Positions 6,120-6,372 of a stretch of 6,372 bases of DNA are shown here, piece after piece. The DNA is taken from positions 1 through 6,372 of the forward strand of contig JARCRR010000129.1 of assembly GCA_029850565.1 (NCBI GenBank), written 5' to 3'. How positions within the stretch are numbered: position 1 is the stretch's first letter; each line of letters begins with the position of its first letter. The DNA is from Gallionella sp. (GTDB lineage: Bacteria; Pseudomonadota; Gammaproteobacteria; Burkholderiales; Gallionellaceae). Below the pieces are notes generated by a model. That model was not told the origin of the DNA and searched no databases. It worked only from the letters and a program-made list of their open reading frames with translations. A program made the translations under genes and the position numbers.

Positions 6120-6372
6120 ATGCGCAAGACCGCCAGCGAAAAACCTTCGTTTCACCTTACACTCGGCAGTGCCGCAGTGCTTCTGGCATTGGGGATACAG
6201 ACAGCGGAAGCGAACCCGGTAGGCGCCTCGATAGCGAACGGACAAGCGAGCTTTGCGAATAGCGGCAACACCCTCACCGTCACCAACACCCCCGGCACCA
6301 TCATCAACTGGCAAGCCTTCTCCATCCAACAGAACGAGATCACCCGCTTCGCCCAACAGAGCGCCAGTTCCA
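6120..6372 (+). CDS. Second two-partner secretion exoprotein (TpsA), N-terminal part
   Basis: First 84 residues of a TpsA exoprotein, open at the right edge. Residues 1-31 form a signal peptide (MRKTASEKPS, then a hydrophobic stretch LGSAAVLLALGI, cleavage after AEA). The mature part begins NPVGASIANGQASF and continues SGNTLTVTN, IINWQAFSI and EITRFAQQSASS. This matches the opening of the TPS secretion domain (haemagglutination-activity domain), in which an early G-x-A strand is followed by the INW-x-x-F-x-I strand and an F-x-Q-x-x-A-S-S segment. The domain is what TpsB POTRA domains recognise. Codon use here is strikingly C-ending (many ACC, ATC, AAC, CTC and GTC), unlike the more mixed codons of the upstream genes. 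The gene is separated from the operon by 288 nt and probably has its own promoter. No second TpsB is visible, so the upstream transporter may serve it. Confidence 0.9.
   Translation, partial: MRKTASEKPSFHLTLGSAAVLLALGIQTAEANPVGASIANGQASFANSGNTLTVTNTPGTIINWQAFSIQQNEITRFAQQSASS

Noticed and set aside
6066..6356. 96-codon open frame on the - strand at the right edge
   Set aside because: It is antisense to the second exoprotein start, which has a signal peptide, an SD and a TPS-domain match.

Overview
The window looks like chromosomal or accessory DNA of a Gram-negative bacterium. It carries one contiguous two-partner secretion (TPS, type Vb) locus, with every real gene on the + strand. Moderate GC, SD-led genes with Sec signal peptides, and the pairing of a TPS operon with a FecR-domain protein suggest a betaproteobacterium (for example a Nitrosomonadales/Gallionella-like group). 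That placement is inference only; no rRNA or housekeeping gene is present to confirm it.

Layout. (1) Bases 1-2843: the C-terminal ~946 residues of a large secreted beta-helix exoprotein (TpsA), open at the left edge. Its front part resembles autotransporter-type beta-strand repeats, its middle and rear resemble FHA-type beta-helix, and it includes six tandem 26-29-residue units and a Cys-X4-Cys motif near the end. (2) Bases 2854-4458: the outer-membrane transporter (TpsB, FhaC/ShlB family, Omp85 superfamily), with signal peptide, POTRA region, VRGF and FYDAG barrel motifs and a C-terminal Phe. (3) Bases 4473-5831: an exported protein with two tandem FecR domains and no visible membrane helix apart from the signal peptide. 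The gaps between these three genes are 10 and 14 nt, so they very probably form one operon. (4) Bases 5832-6119: a 288-nt AT-richer intergenic region with a direct repeat, weak hairpins and candidate promoter elements. (5) Bases 6120-6372: signal peptide and beginning of the TPS secretion domain of a second TpsA exoprotein, open at the right edge.

How they work together. By TPS-family knowledge, TpsA proteins cross the inner membrane by Sec and are recognised through the N-terminal TPS domain by the POTRA domains of TpsB. They then thread through the TpsB barrel and fold as beta-helices on the cell surface. The only TpsB seen here sits between two exoprotein genes and could serve both. The role of the FecR-domain protein is unknown. 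It has no FecI-like sigma factor beside it in this window, so a periplasmic or envelope accessory role in the secretion system is a better guess than classical iron-citrate signalling. The points most worth following up are the duplicated FecR architecture, an 8-G tract in the transporter gene that could make it phase variable, and the second exoprotein gene starting at the right edge.
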